A stretch of DNA of 36,314 bases from Betaproteobacteria bacterium. GTDB lineage: Bacteria > Pseudomonadota > Gammaproteobacteria > Burkholderiales > Usitatibacteraceae. The notes under the pieces are model-generated. The model saw only the letters and a program-made list of their open reading frames with translations. It made no database searches and was not told the DNA's origin. Made by a program: the position numbers and the translations under genes. How positions within the stretch are numbered: the stretch's first letter is position 1; each line of letters opens with the position of its first letter. The stretch spans positions 1-36,314 of the forward strand of contig JANYHZ010000108.1 of NCBI GenBank assembly GCA_025362135.1. Reading direction: 5' to 3'. This document shows, one piece after another, positions 7,895 to 15,513 of the stretch.

Positions 7895-8499
7895 GCACAG
7901 CGATCAAGCTCGTGGTTTGTGTTGGCGTTCTTGTTTTGGCAGGCTGCCAATCGGTGGCACCAATTCCATCCGACAGGTATTACCGGTTGGAAGCGGCCAC
8001 GCGTGCTGTTGCCGCGCAGCCACCATTGAACGAGCCGCTATACGTTGCGCCCCTGCGGGCTGATGGCCAATATGCCGAGCGAGCCATGCTGTATGCGCCA
8101 GCAAACCGTTCGCGAGAGTTGCAGCAATACCACTACCAGCATTGGAGCGAGCCGCCAGCGGTGCTATTGCAGGAACACATGCGGGCGAGCCTTCAAGCGA
8201 TGTCGATCGCGCCGCGCGTGACAGACGTTGCAATGGGGAGCGGCGTTGGTTTTTTGCTGAATGCTAAAATTTTGAGGCTGGAAAAGCTGACCGGTATTGA
8301 CAATGACAGTACGCGGGCGGTGGTCGCATTGCACCTTGCGCTGCAACGAAAGCAGCCCTTCGAACTGTTGCTGGAGCGCAGCTATGTTGTGGAAGAAGTG
8401 GTGAATGAGAATACACAGCACGGGTACGTTGTTGCGACCGAAGCCGCGTTACTGAAAATCTATGCGCGGTTTGTCGAAGATGTCAAAACACCGCGATAG
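7891..8499 (+). CDS. PqiC-like lipoprotein, ABC transport auxiliary component
   Basis: A 202-residue lipoprotein with lipobox LAGC (C19 as lipidated residue) followed by SVAPIPSDRYYRLE, the usual start of the ABC_trans_aux/PqiC family. These outer-membrane lipoproteins accompany MCE proteins and are thought to link them to the outer membrane. The ATG overlaps the mlaD stop, and it is the last gene of the operon, followed by a terminator-like hairpin. No mlaC-type periplasmic shuttle gene is present, which suggests a PqiABC-like bridge rather than an MlaC shuttle (inference). Confidence 0.88.
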   Translation: MSTAIKLVVCVGVLVLAGCQSVAPIPSDRYYRLEAATRAVAAQPPLNEPLYVAPLRADGQYAERAMLYAPANRSRELQQYHYQHWSEPPAVLLQEHMRASLQAMSIAPRVTDVAMGSGVGFLLNAKILRLEKLTGIDNDSTRAVVALHLALQRKQPFELLLERSYVVEEVVNENTQHGYVVATEAALLKIYARFVEDVKTPR

Positions 8500-8551
8500 C
8501 CAAACCTGTTCGCAAGGATCGTTCACAATGATGCAAATGTAATTTAAGATT

Positions 8552-8593
8552 GCTACGGCAATACAGAGTCTGCGAATTGCGTAGCGTGTTTTT
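8552..8593 (+). terminator. Rho-independent terminator after the mla operon
   Basis: GCTACGGCAAT (8552-8562) pairs with ATTGCGTAGC (8576-8585) with a one-base bulge, and is followed by gtgTTTTT. It lies 53 bases past the lipoprotein stop and ahead of the yqjD-like gene, separating two operons. Confidence 0.65.
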
Positions 8594-8639
8594 CGGGAAA
8601 GTGTCCAGGCAGTTTTATTCGGTTTAAAAGGAGAGCGGC

Positions 8640-8969
8640 ATGAGTGCGAATTTGACAAGTAATGACGTTGACGTCACCAAAGAAAAGCTGATGCAGGATT
8701 TGCGAATGGTGGTGGCGGACGCTGAAGAATTATTGCGTGCCACCGCCAGTCAGGCCGGTGAAAAGGTCTCTGCTGCACGCGAACGTATTCAGGGACACCT
8801 TGATGCAGCCAAAGAGCGGTTGGAAGACGCCGAAGCGATGATGATCGAAAAGACCAAGGCGGCTGCACTGGCCACTGACGAGTACGTGCATGACAATCCC
8901 TGGCGCGCCGTTGGTATTGCCGCCGGCGTAGGGTTGGTCGTGGGCATGTTGATCTCGCGCGGTCGCTAA
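8640..8969 (+). CDS. yqjD: DUF883/ElaB-YqjD family membrane-anchored protein
   Basis: A 109-residue protein with a long charged helix (about 10-80) and a C-terminal membrane anchor (DNPWRAVGIAAGVGLVVGMLI). This layout and the DNPW motif are typical of the ElaB/YqjD/YgaM family; E. coli YqjD is an inner-membrane protein that binds ribosomes in stationary phase. An AAGGAG ribosome site lies 8 bases before the ATG. It begins a three-gene operon equivalent in order to E. coli yqjD-yqjE-yqjK. Confidence 0.9.
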   Translation: MSANLTSNDVDVTKEKLMQDLRMVVADAEELLRATASQAGEKVSAARERIQGHLDAAKERLEDAEAMMIEKTKAAALATDEYVHDNPWRAVGIAAGVGLVVGMLISRGR

Positions 8970-8971
8970 AT

Positions 8972-9355
8972 ATGCCGGTGGCCAGTTCAGGCTTGATGGG
9001 GTCGCTCAAACGACTGACCTCTTCCCTGCTCGCCATTCTCGCGACCCGACTGGAGTTGTTAGCCAACGAGTTGCAGGAAGAGCGGCTGCGTTTGACGCAA
9101 CTGCTCCTTTTGGGCGTGATTGTGGCGTTTTGCATTGGCACCGGTTTGATATTGCTGAACGCGTTCATCGTGGTGCTGTTTTGGGACGATCACCGTCTCG
9201 CGGCGCTAGGTACGTTGACTTTGGTCTATCTGGTAGCTGGTGCCGTTGTGGCCATGGTGTTGCGTTCCAGGGCGCGCGCCGGAACGAAGTTATTCGCGGC
9301 CAGCCTTGCCGAGCTGGAGAAAGACCGGCACGCACTGCGTGGCGAGAATGAATAG
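8972..9355 (+). CDS. yqjE: YqjE-like (phage-holin-family) membrane protein
   Basis: A 127-residue protein with two hydrophobic segments (about 46-70 and 77-100) and a helical cytoplasmic N-terminus (ARLTSSLLAILATRLELLANELQEER-like region, about 10-40). It begins 2 bases after yqjD and its end overlaps the next gene. Length, topology and context fit the YqjE/Actinobacteriophage-holin superfamily family. Function is unknown; no phage genes lie nearby, so it is not evidence of a prophage. Confidence 0.85.
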   Translation: MPVASSGLMGSLKRLTSSLLAILATRLELLANELQEERLRLTQLLLLGVIVAFCIGTGLILLNAFIVVLFWDDHRLAALGTLTLVYLVAGAVVAMVLRSRARAGTKLFAASLAELEKDRHALRGENE

Positions 9356-9656
9356 CCAGTTGCATGACATCATGCACAAACGTGCCCAATTGCTGGTTCG
9401 GATTGAAGGGCAGCGAGAGCAAGTGGCAGCTGCAGGTGCGCGCTTGAAAACGCCATTCGCGGTAGCTGACCAGGGCTTCGCCGCGGGCCGTTATCTGCGC
9501 GCCCATCCGCTGTTGCTCGCGACGGTAGCGGGCGCAGTGGCGCTGGTGGCAATACGGCGTCGCAGCGCGATTGTGGTCGCCAGGGGCGCGTTGCGCCTTT
9601 GGAATCTCTACAAAGCAGCCAGATTCTTCGCAGCCAGGATCGCATCGCGTCTCTGA
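9348..9656 (+). CDS. yqjK: YqjK-like small protein
   Basis: A 102-residue basic protein starting at an ATG that overlaps the yqjE stop by 8 bases. An upstream ATG at 9240 in the same frame would put most of the N-terminus inside yqjE and reads as out-of-frame sequence, so it was rejected. The N-terminus is helical (HDIMHKRAQLLVRIEGQREQ), followed by AHPLLLATVAGAVALVAIRRR, probably a short membrane segment. It matches YqjK in size, charge pattern and position. Function unknown. Confidence 0.75.
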   Translation: MNSQLHDIMHKRAQLLVRIEGQREQVAAAGARLKTPFAVADQGFAAGRYLRAHPLLLATVAGAVALVAIRRRSAIVVARGALRLWNLYKAARFFAARIASRL

Positions 9657-9691
9657 CAATTCTGCCGTTTGCGGTCGCGGGTCCCAGGAGC

Positions 9692-10822
9692 TTAGTGCTG
9701 GCGCATTTCCAGGTCTGCATTTGCGGCGCGTTTATGCAATTGTCGCGCGTAGGCGTGACGTGCCCTTAGCCGTGTATCGCGGAAGATAATCTCCAGCGTC
9801 TCCCCCACCACCATCACGATCCCGAGGATGGGAATCACCAGCATCAGTCCCGCCACACCCGCGATCGCCTCGCCGACAAAAAACATCAACAAAGTAAGTA
9901 AGGGGTGAATGCTCATGTTTTTGCCGATGACAAATGGTACGAACACAAAGTCATCCAGTACCCTGAGCAGACCGAATAGCCCGACAACGGCGTAGACCAG
10001 CGATATCTCCCCCGGAAAATCTGTTGCAGCCACCATGACGGCTAGCACGCAGCCTATGATCGGGCCGATATAGGGGACCCAGCCCAATACAGCGGCGATC
10101 AACCCCAGCGTGAGCGGGGATGGCACGCCAAGGATCCAAAGCCCGAAAACCAGAAATACGGCGTCAATAACGGTCAGTTTGAACATCCCGACAAAGTACT
10201 GGCGTGCAGTCTTGTCCAATGCGTGCAGCAGATACAACGTTTTTTCAAAATAGGCGTTGGGTACGGTTTCAGCAATAAATTTACGCAGCGTGCCGCCGTC
10301 CTTGAGCAGGAAGTAAGCGATGATCGGCGCCAGCAAAAGAGAAGGTAGCCAAGCGACCACGGTGAAGATTGCGCCGCCAAGATGTTTGTCGGAAAACTGT
10401 TCGGCATAGCCCAACGTTTTTTCGCGAAGTTCCACGCTCAGGTTGCCCTTCCGCAGGAACGCAAAATTCTGCTGCATCTCAAACAGCAGTGCCTCGACCA
10501 CGCGCGCGCCGCCGTCCAGGTAGCGCATCACGGTGCTCTGCCATTCGCCGGCATTGGCGATGACCCTCGGATAGATGAGCAAAAGCGCGCCAATCACGAC
10601 GAGCAAGAACGCACCACTTAGCAATGTGGCGGCGAGATTGCTGCTCAAACCGGACAGCACTAATTTATTGCTGAGCGGGGCAAGCAGGTAATAGAGCAGG
10701 AGCGCGAGCAGGAAGGGTACGACCAGCCACAGTATCTTTTGGAACAGGAAAATGAGCAGGCAAGTGCTGCCGATGATGCCGCACCAGGTGACCGGACCAA
10801 TACGAGACGCGTTGGCATTCAT
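9692..10822 (-). CDS. AI-2E family (PerM/YdiK/YhhT-type) transporter
   Basis: A 376-residue polytopic inner-membrane protein with about eight hydrophobic segments, including LLLYYLLAPL near the N-terminus and the late motif LGWVPYIGPIIG that marks AI-2E exporters/transporters. The C-terminus is charged and cytoplasmic. The substrate cannot be inferred; members act on AI-2, cations or glutathione derivatives. It lies downstream of, and 6 bases from, a cyclic-nucleotide-binding protein gene on the same strand. No good ribosome site is seen, consistent with coupled translation. Confidence 0.87.
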   Translation of the reverse strand: MNANASRIGPVTWCGIIGSTCLLIFLFQKILWLVVPFLLALLLYYLLAPLSNKLVLSGLSSNLAATLLSGAFLLVVIGALLLIYPRVIANAGEWQSTVMRYLDGGARVVEALLFEMQQNFAFLRKGNLSVELREKTLGYAEQFSDKHLGGAIFTVVAWLPSLLLAPIIAYFLLKDGGTLRKFIAETVPNAYFEKTLYLLHALDKTARQYFVGMFKLTVIDAVFLVFGLWILGVPSPLTLGLIAAVLGWVPYIGPIIGCVLAVMVAATDFPGEISLVYAVVGLFGLLRVLDDFVFVPFVIGKNMSIHPLLTLLMFFVGEAIAGVAGLMLVIPILGIVMVVGETLEIIFRDTRLRARHAYARQLHKRAANADLEMRQH

Positions 10823-10828
10823 TCGGAA

Positions 10829-11296
10829 TTACAGCACGTAGCTGTTGACGGTTTGTCGCAGGCGTTCGCCCATCATCCGCGCAAGCTCAAGTGAAAGCTT
10901 GGATGCAATATGCGAATGGGTTTGGATCAGTCTGAGAAAGTCTTCGCGAAATAGTACGTCGAGCGAACAATTCTCGGTGGCGCGGACCTGGGCCATGCGC
11001 GGCGCGTTGTCCAGCAGCGCCATTTCACCGAAGCACTGCCCCACGCCCAATTCAGCGATCACACCTTCGACCGGTTTGCCCTGGCGACAAATAAGCACCT
11101 TGCCGCTGAGGATGAAATAGATTGCCTGGCCCTCTTCACCTTCGTCGAAAATAACCTCGTCTTTCAGGTAGGTGCGGTGATGCAGCAGGCCCCGGATGGT
11201 GCGCAATTCCCCGGTTGCTATCTGACTGAACAACGAGATGCTGCGTAGTGTCGCCAGTTGCGGCGATTCGAACTTGCCGGTCAGAGAACGCAGCAT
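10829..11296 (-). CDS. Cyclic nucleotide-binding domain protein without DNA-binding domain
   Basis: A 155-residue protein consisting of one Crp-like cNMP-binding beta-barrel. The phosphate-binding cassette reads FGEMALLDNAPRMAQV, which keeps the conserved Glu and Arg. It ends soon after the barrel (ARMMGERLRQTVNSYVL), so there is no helix-turn-helix. AAGGGG precedes the ATG by about 7 bases. It probably senses cAMP or c-di-GMP and controls the adjacent AI-2E transporter, with which it is co-transcribed; that link is inference. Confidence 0.85.
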   Translation of the reverse strand: MLRSLTGKFESPQLATLRSISLFSQIATGELRTIRGLLHHRTYLKDEVIFDEGEEGQAIYFILSGKVLICRQGKPVEGVIAELGVGQCFGEMALLDNAPRMAQVRATENCSLDVLFREDFLRLIQTHSHIASKLSLELARMMGERLRQTVNSYVL

Positions 11297-11328
11297 CTTG
11301 GGCCCCTTTTCGTTATCGCCTCATTCTA

Positions 11329-11488
11329 GTGCAGTGCTTCGCAAATATCGATACATAAAACCATGTCTTTTTCCATCTGGCAGCGTCGCTCCTCGTTGCC
11401 GTAGCAATAGCTGTGTCGCCTCGTCGCGCCTTACCAGCCGAAAAAATCCATCGGTTTTAAATGTACCGCTATTTACGAAGCACTACAC
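11329..11488. repeat. 160-bp imperfect palindrome with 35-base arms
   Basis: The left arm (11329-11363) and right arm (11452-11488) are inverted copies: 30 of 35 aligned bases match with one 2-base gap. The pairing continues inward more weakly (ctttttccatctgg against ccagccgaaaaaa) to a central TTGC-CGTA-GCAA hairpin at 11396-11407. It lies in the 297-base gap between the divergent cNMP gene and TraB/GumN gene. It contains no coding sequence I can recognise. It could be a non-autonomous mobile element, a structured RNA or a large hairpin terminator. Confidence 0.75.
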
Positions 11489-11593
11489 ACGCAATTTTTA
11501 ATATGAAGGTAACTCATCACAACAATGGCCGACGAGTTGATATGGAAACTGCGATGTGTCACTGTTCGTGTTTGATTTTTCAGAATACTGGCA

Positions 11594-12616
11594 ATGAATC
11601 AATTTAGCGCCGTAACGGCAATCGCGTTAGCCATGCTGGTGTCGGCAACGGGCCTAGCTGCCGCGCCGCCAACTGTGGGGGCACCTGCGACACAAACACC
11701 ATATGACCCTACCAAGCCCGCAGCGGTTGCACCCGGGCCCATTGTCATCCCTGTTGGTCCCGCAGTGCCGGTAAAGCCGTTGGCGGATACCGTTCGGCCC
11801 GGCAATACCAAAGCGTTTCTCTGGGAAATAAAATCAAAAACGAATGTAACGTATCTGTTCGGCACAATCCACGTCGGCAAACCCGCGTTTTATCCTTTGC
11901 CGCCGGCGGTTGAGGCTGCTCTCAAGCGGTCACCGCGTTTGGTCGTGGAAGCCGATATTTCCAATAGCGAGGGTCTGGCGGATATCGACACAATCATCAA
12001 CTACAAAGCGCCGGACAGCCTCGATAAACATATCTCAATGCCGCTCTTTGAGCGTCTCAAAGTACAGTTGGTGCGCTTAAACATTCCACTCGATGCGGTC
12101 AAACCGATGAAGCCGTTTCTAATCGGCGGTTTTCTCTCCATCGCCGAATTTTCGAAGCTGGGCTACGACATGAATTTTGGTGTCGATGCGTATTTGATTG
12201 CGCAAGCCAAAGAGGGGAACAAGCCAATTCTGGAACTTGAATCGCAGGCCGGACAACTGAAAATGTTGAACGATATGCCGCCGATGTTACAAGAGGCGTT
12301 CCTCGAAAACGCGATCAGCACACTCGAATCCGGCAAGGCACCAGACCAGGTGACAGGGATGGTCAACGCCTGGCAATCCGGGGATGCGGGTCTTATGCAG
12401 GACGTCGCCAGGAGTGTGAACAGGAATATGCGCATGACGGAGCAGCTCGACGAAGTGCTGCTGCATAGCCGTCATGACTCGATGCTGAAAAAAATTGAAA
12501 ACTATCTTGAAGGGAGCGTCCCACATTTTGTCGCCGTGGGCTCGCTGCATCTGGTTGGCCCACGCGGATTGGTGGAAATGCTCAAGGCGCGCGGCTTTGA
12601 AGTGAGGCAGCTATGA
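11594..12616 (+). CDS. TraB/GumN family protein
   Basis: A secreted 340-residue protein with a signal peptide (hydrophobic 6-22), a proline- and alanine-rich linker (25-68), then the TraB/GumN fold: YLFGTIHVG with GTIH at 90-93, the acidic strand RLVVEADI, and the C-terminal GSLHLVGPRG. In the related TIKI proteins these histidines and glutamate form a metalloprotease site, so a hydrolase role is plausible. The ribosome site is weak. Its stop overlaps the start of the following thiamine-diphosphate enzyme by 4 bases (ATGA). Confidence 0.87.
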   Translation: MNQFSAVTAIALAMLVSATGLAAAPPTVGAPATQTPYDPTKPAAVAPGPIVIPVGPAVPVKPLADTVRPGNTKAFLWEIKSKTNVTYLFGTIHVGKPAFYPLPPAVEAALKRSPRLVVEADISNSEGLADIDTIINYKAPDSLDKHISMPLFERLKVQLVRLNIPLDAVKPMKPFLIGGFLSIAEFSKLGYDMNFGVDAYLIAQAKEGNKPILELESQAGQLKMLNDMPPMLQEAFLENAISTLESGKAPDQVTGMVNAWQSGDAGLMQDVARSVNRNMRMTEQLDEVLLHSRHDSMLKKIENYLEGSVPHFVAVGSLHLVGPRGLVEMLKARGFEVRQL

Positions 12617-14304
12617 CATCGTTAAAAGCGCGCAGCGGCGGGCAAATCCTCGTCGACCAACTAAAAATTCACGGTGCCGACATCGCGTTCTGTGTTCCCG
12701 GTGAAAGCTATCTGCCGGTGCTCGATGCGCTGTATGAACATCGCGACAGCATCCGGCTCATCACCTGCCGTCACGAATCCGGTGCGGCCAATATGGCCGA
12801 GGCGTATGGCAAGCTGACCGGCAAGCCCGGCATCTGTCTGGTCACGCGCGGGCCCGGTGCCACGAATGCCTCCATCGGTGTACACACCGCGTTTCAGGAT
12901 TCGACACCGATGATTCTGTGCATCGGTCAGGTCGGCAGTGACTTTGTCGAGCGTGAAGCGTTTCAGGAAATTGACTACCGCCGCATGTACGGGCAGATGG
13001 CGAAATGGGTCGCGCAGATCGACCGCGCGGATCGTATCCCGGAATTTATCGCGCGCGCGTACCAGGTCGCAACGAGCGGGCGCATGGGGCCGGTGGTGCT
13101 GGCGCTGCCGGAAGACATGCTCTCGGCGACCGCATCCGTTACCGATGCGCGCGCGTGGCAGCGTATGGAAATATCGCCGGGAGAACAAGCACTGGCGGGG
13201 CTATCCAGTCTGTTATCGAAGGCCAAACGACCATTTGTGATCGTCGGCGGCAGCGGCTGGAACGCCGAGGCATGCGCCGACTTGCAACACTTTGCCGAGA
13301 CGCAGAAAATTCCAATTGGCTGCGCATTCCGCTTTCAGGATTTATTCGATAACACCCACCCGAATTACGCGGGCGATGTTGGCATCGGCATCAATCCCAA
13401 ACTCGCCGCGCGCATCAAGGTGGCTGATCTGGTCATTGCGCTCGGGCCCAGGCTGGGTGAAATGACGACCAGCGGCTACACACTAATCGACCCTGCGGAC
13501 AGGCAAAACGCGCAAACCCCACAGTCGCTCGTGCATATCCACGCCGGTGCCGAGGAGCTGGGACGCGTGTATCAAGCCGACCTCATGATCAACGCCACCA
13601 TGGCCGCGATGGTGCGTTCGCTCGCTGCGCTGCCGCGTGTGACGCAAGAAGGTGTGGAAGCGAACGTGAAGGACACAAACGCCGACTACCATTCCTGGCA
13701 GGCGCAAAAGACCATCCCCGGTGCGGTACAGATGTGGGACGTGATGCAGCACCTCGATAGGGTCTTGCCGGTTGATGCCATCGTCGCCAACGGCGCTGGA
13801 AACTACGCCACTTGGGTGCATCGCTTCCATCGCTATCGCGGCTTTCGCACACAACTCGCGCCGACTTCCGGCGCGATGGGCTACGGCGTACCCGCAGCGG
13901 TTGCGGCCAAGGCGGTACATCCTGATCGCGTCGTGGTTGCATTCGCCGGTGACGGCTGTTTCCTCATGACCGGGCAGGAGTTGGCAACCGCTGTGCAATA
14001 CCAACTCAATATTATTTTTATCGTCGTCAACAACAATATGTACGGCACCATTCGCATGCATCAGGAACGCGAATTTCCCGGCCACGTGTATGGCACCGCG
14101 CTGATCAATCCGGATTTCGCTGCTTATGCGCGGGCGTTTGGCGCGAGTGGGGAAGTGGTGGTGAACACGGCGGAATTTGCACCTGCGTTTGCGCGCGCGA
14201 TGAAGGCTGGTAAACCCGCGCTCATCGAGATTCGAATCGACCCGGAAGCGATCTCGCCGAATACGACGCTGCAGGCGATTCGGGCGGCGGCGGAGAAAAA
14301 GTAA
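12613..14304 (+). CDS. Thiamine-diphosphate-binding enzyme (acetolactate-synthase-like)
   Basis: A 563-residue ThDP enzyme with the three-domain layout of acetohydroxyacid synthases: N-terminal Pyr domain with catalytic glutamate E55 in CRHESGAANMAEAYG, a central domain, and a C-terminal PP domain with the ThDP motif GDG (446-448) followed by NNN (473-475) and MYGT. It resembles IlvB-type proteins in length and in phrases such as FQDSTPMIL. No ilvH regulatory subunit or other branched-chain genes are near, and the cytosolic enzyme is coupled to a periplasmic TraB/GumN protein, so a role in acetolactate synthesis is not certain. Other members decarboxylate oxalyl-, benzoylformate- or sulfopyruvate-type substrates. 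Confidence 0.88.
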   Translation: MTSLKARSGGQILVDQLKIHGADIAFCVPGESYLPVLDALYEHRDSIRLITCRHESGAANMAEAYGKLTGKPGICLVTRGPGATNASIGVHTAFQDSTPMILCIGQVGSDFVEREAFQEIDYRRMYGQMAKWVAQIDRADRIPEFIARAYQVATSGRMGPVVLALPEDMLSATASVTDARAWQRMEISPGEQALAGLSSLLSKAKRPFVIVGGSGWNAEACADLQHFAETQKIPIGCAFRFQDLFDNTHPNYAGDVGIGINPKLAARIKVADLVIALGPRLGEMTTSGYTLIDPADRQNAQTPQSLVHIHAGAEELGRVYQADLMINATMAAMVRSLAALPRVTQEGVEANVKDTNADYHSWQAQKTIPGAVQMWDVMQHLDRVLPVDAIVANGAGNYATWVHRFHRYRGFRTQLAPTSGAMGYGVPAAVAAKAVHPDRVVVAFAGDGCFLMTGQELATAVQYQLNIIFIVVNNNMYGTIRMHQEREFPGHVYGTALINPDFAAYARAFGASGEVVVNTAEFAPAFARAMKAGKPALIEIRIDPEAISPNTTLQAIRAAAEKK

Positions 14305-14329
14305 AAGGTGAAACTCTAGCGGTGGCGCG

Positions 14330-14581
14330 GCATCTGGATGGAAAAATTCCTGTCAAGGCTCACCAATGCTTGAGTTTTATGTTTTAACTGAAAAATTCAT
14401 GGCATTGCTGATGGAAGGCGTAGCACGCGCGCTGATTGAAGCTGTAGCGAGGATTTCGAAGGAACGTGGTGCCACGCGCTTCTACTGGCTCACACAGGAG
14501 CACAACGCGACTGGCCGCGCGTTGTACGACAAGGTGGCGAAATTCAACGGCTTTATTCGCTATGACTATCCGCTGGGGTAG
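14330..14581 (+). pseudogene. Remnant of a GNAT acetyltransferase
   Basis: The peptide encoded at about 14417-14581, GVARALIEAVARISKERG then RFYWLTQEHNATGRALYDKVA, matches the acetyl-CoA-binding and C-terminal half of GNAT acetyltransferases (the usual phrase being GVGRALIEAV...YWLTHE.NA.AR.LYDKV). The Arg/Gln-x-x-Gly acetyl-CoA loop and the whole N-terminal half are missing, and the upstream frame is closed by a stop after 21 codons from a possible GTG at 14322. An ATG at 14366 would give only 71 residues. A short independent gene cannot be excluded. Confidence 0.6.
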
Positions 14582-14613
14582 GCGATTGGTCGAAACAAAC
14601 CGGTTGCGTCGCG

Positions 14614-14645
14614 GCAGTGCGTCTCATCGCGCACTGCGTTTTTTA
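14614..14645 (+). terminator. Rho-independent terminator
   Basis: GCAGTGCG (14614-14621) and CGCACTGC (14630-14637) form a perfect 8-bp stem with an 8-base loop, followed by gTTTTTT. It is downstream of the acetyltransferase remnant and probably once served that gene; it now ends transcripts coming from the thiamine-diphosphate gene. The rest of the 14582-14803 gap shows nothing recognisable. Confidence 0.75.
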
Positions 14646-14803
14646 CCCTTGAAACGGTGACCATCGAATTGGAAAGGAGGGCGGGCCGGAAGTCATAAGC
14701 CATCGCTGTCTAGTAAAGGTGCTTCAGCGGATACAGCGGTAAGATGTGGGCTGAATTCTCACCCCGGCGAATGCCAGACTCGCGTACACCCGAAAGGAAA
14801 ATC

Positions 14804-15208
14804 ATGAATGACAACATTGGCAATGACGTGCCGCCCCCGCTCCCGAATATGATGAAAGACTTGGACAGCGCGAAACCCGAAGCATTGGGCGCGAAAAAAG
14901 ATGTCGAGATCACGCACATCATCTACGGCTTGATGGCATCCGGCTATGTCACCGGCGGACTCGGAAGTCTTGCGGCCATCATCCTTAACTACATCAAGCT
15001 AGACGAAGTCAAAGGAACGCCGCTCGAAGGCCATTTTCGTTGGCAGATGCGCACGTTCTGGTGGGGCATGCTTTGGGCGGTGTTGAGCCTGTTGCTGATG
15101 TTCGTGGTGATCGGTTTCTTCACGATCATTGTCGTGGTGATCTGGCATATCTACCGTATCGCCAAGGGCTGGATGCGGTTGAACGATGGCAAGCCGATGG
15201 ACTTCTGA
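14804..15208 (+). CDS. Small DUF4870-like integral membrane protein
   Basis: A 134-residue protein. The ATG at 14804 is preferred over 14744 because AAAGGAAAA lies just upstream and the extra residues look non-coding. After a polar, proline-containing N-terminus it has about three hydrophobic segments, with the phrase EGHFRWQMRTFWWGMLW and the end YRIAKGWMRLNDGKPM. These phrases are shared with the DUF4870-like membrane proteins of betaproteobacteria. Function unknown. Confidence 0.8.
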   Translation: MNDNIGNDVPPPLPNMMKDLDSAKPEALGAKKDVEITHIIYGLMASGYVTGGLGSLAAIILNYIKLDEVKGTPLEGHFRWQMRTFWWGMLWAVLSLLLMFVVIGFFTIIVVVIWHIYRIAKGWMRLNDGKPMDF

Positions 15209-15280
15209 TCGTGGACATCACGATGAACCGAGTTGCAGTTGGTTCCGCAGGATCGCGTGCCCGGTGTGCACCTTGCAAAG

Positions 15281-15339
15281 ATTGTAAAGTCTATATCCGG
15301 CGCGCTTGCTGGAGCATAAATGCCTGAAAACGCCCGCCA
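15281..15339 (+). repeat. Dispersed intergenic repeat, copy A
   Basis: This segment aligns with 36175-36232 at about 44 of 59 positions with one gap, including an identical 16-base core GGAGCATAAATGCCTG (15311-15326). Both copies lie 45-75 bases downstream of a plus-strand gene. It occupies part of the 305-base gap 15209-15513, which otherwise holds only the hairpin at 15377-15398. Confidence 0.6.
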
Positions 15340-15376
15340 AATAAGGATCTTGCCAATTTTGCAATACAAACAGAAA

Positions 15377-15398
15377 GGGGCCGCACTCCTGCGGCCCC
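15377..15398 (-). terminator. Hairpin terminator for the solute-binding protein gene
   Basis: GGGGCCGCA (15377-15385) and TGCGGCCCC (15390-15398) make a perfect 9-bp stem with loop CTCC. Read on the minus strand it is followed by ctttctgttt, a moderately T-rich tail. It lies 116 bases past the stop of the leftward binding-protein gene and could also act on the plus-strand gene ending at 15208. Confidence 0.55.
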
Positions 15399-15513
15399 CG
15401 GTACTACTCACTCACTTCAAGGAAACAACTGCACTCTTATTGAGCGAGTGGTTTCGATAAAGTTCCAAAAAAAATAACTTGTCCTACGTGCAGCAACCTT
15501 CATTGCAACAATT

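Noticed and set aside
8972-9355. Evidence of a prophage from a holin-family protein
   Set aside because: The gene is a yqjE-like member in a yqjD-yqjE-yqjK operon; no other phage genes are present.
15208-15224. Short hairpin ATCGTG-CACGAT at the end of the small membrane protein gene
   Set aside because: A 6-bp stem with no T-run; too weak to call a terminator.
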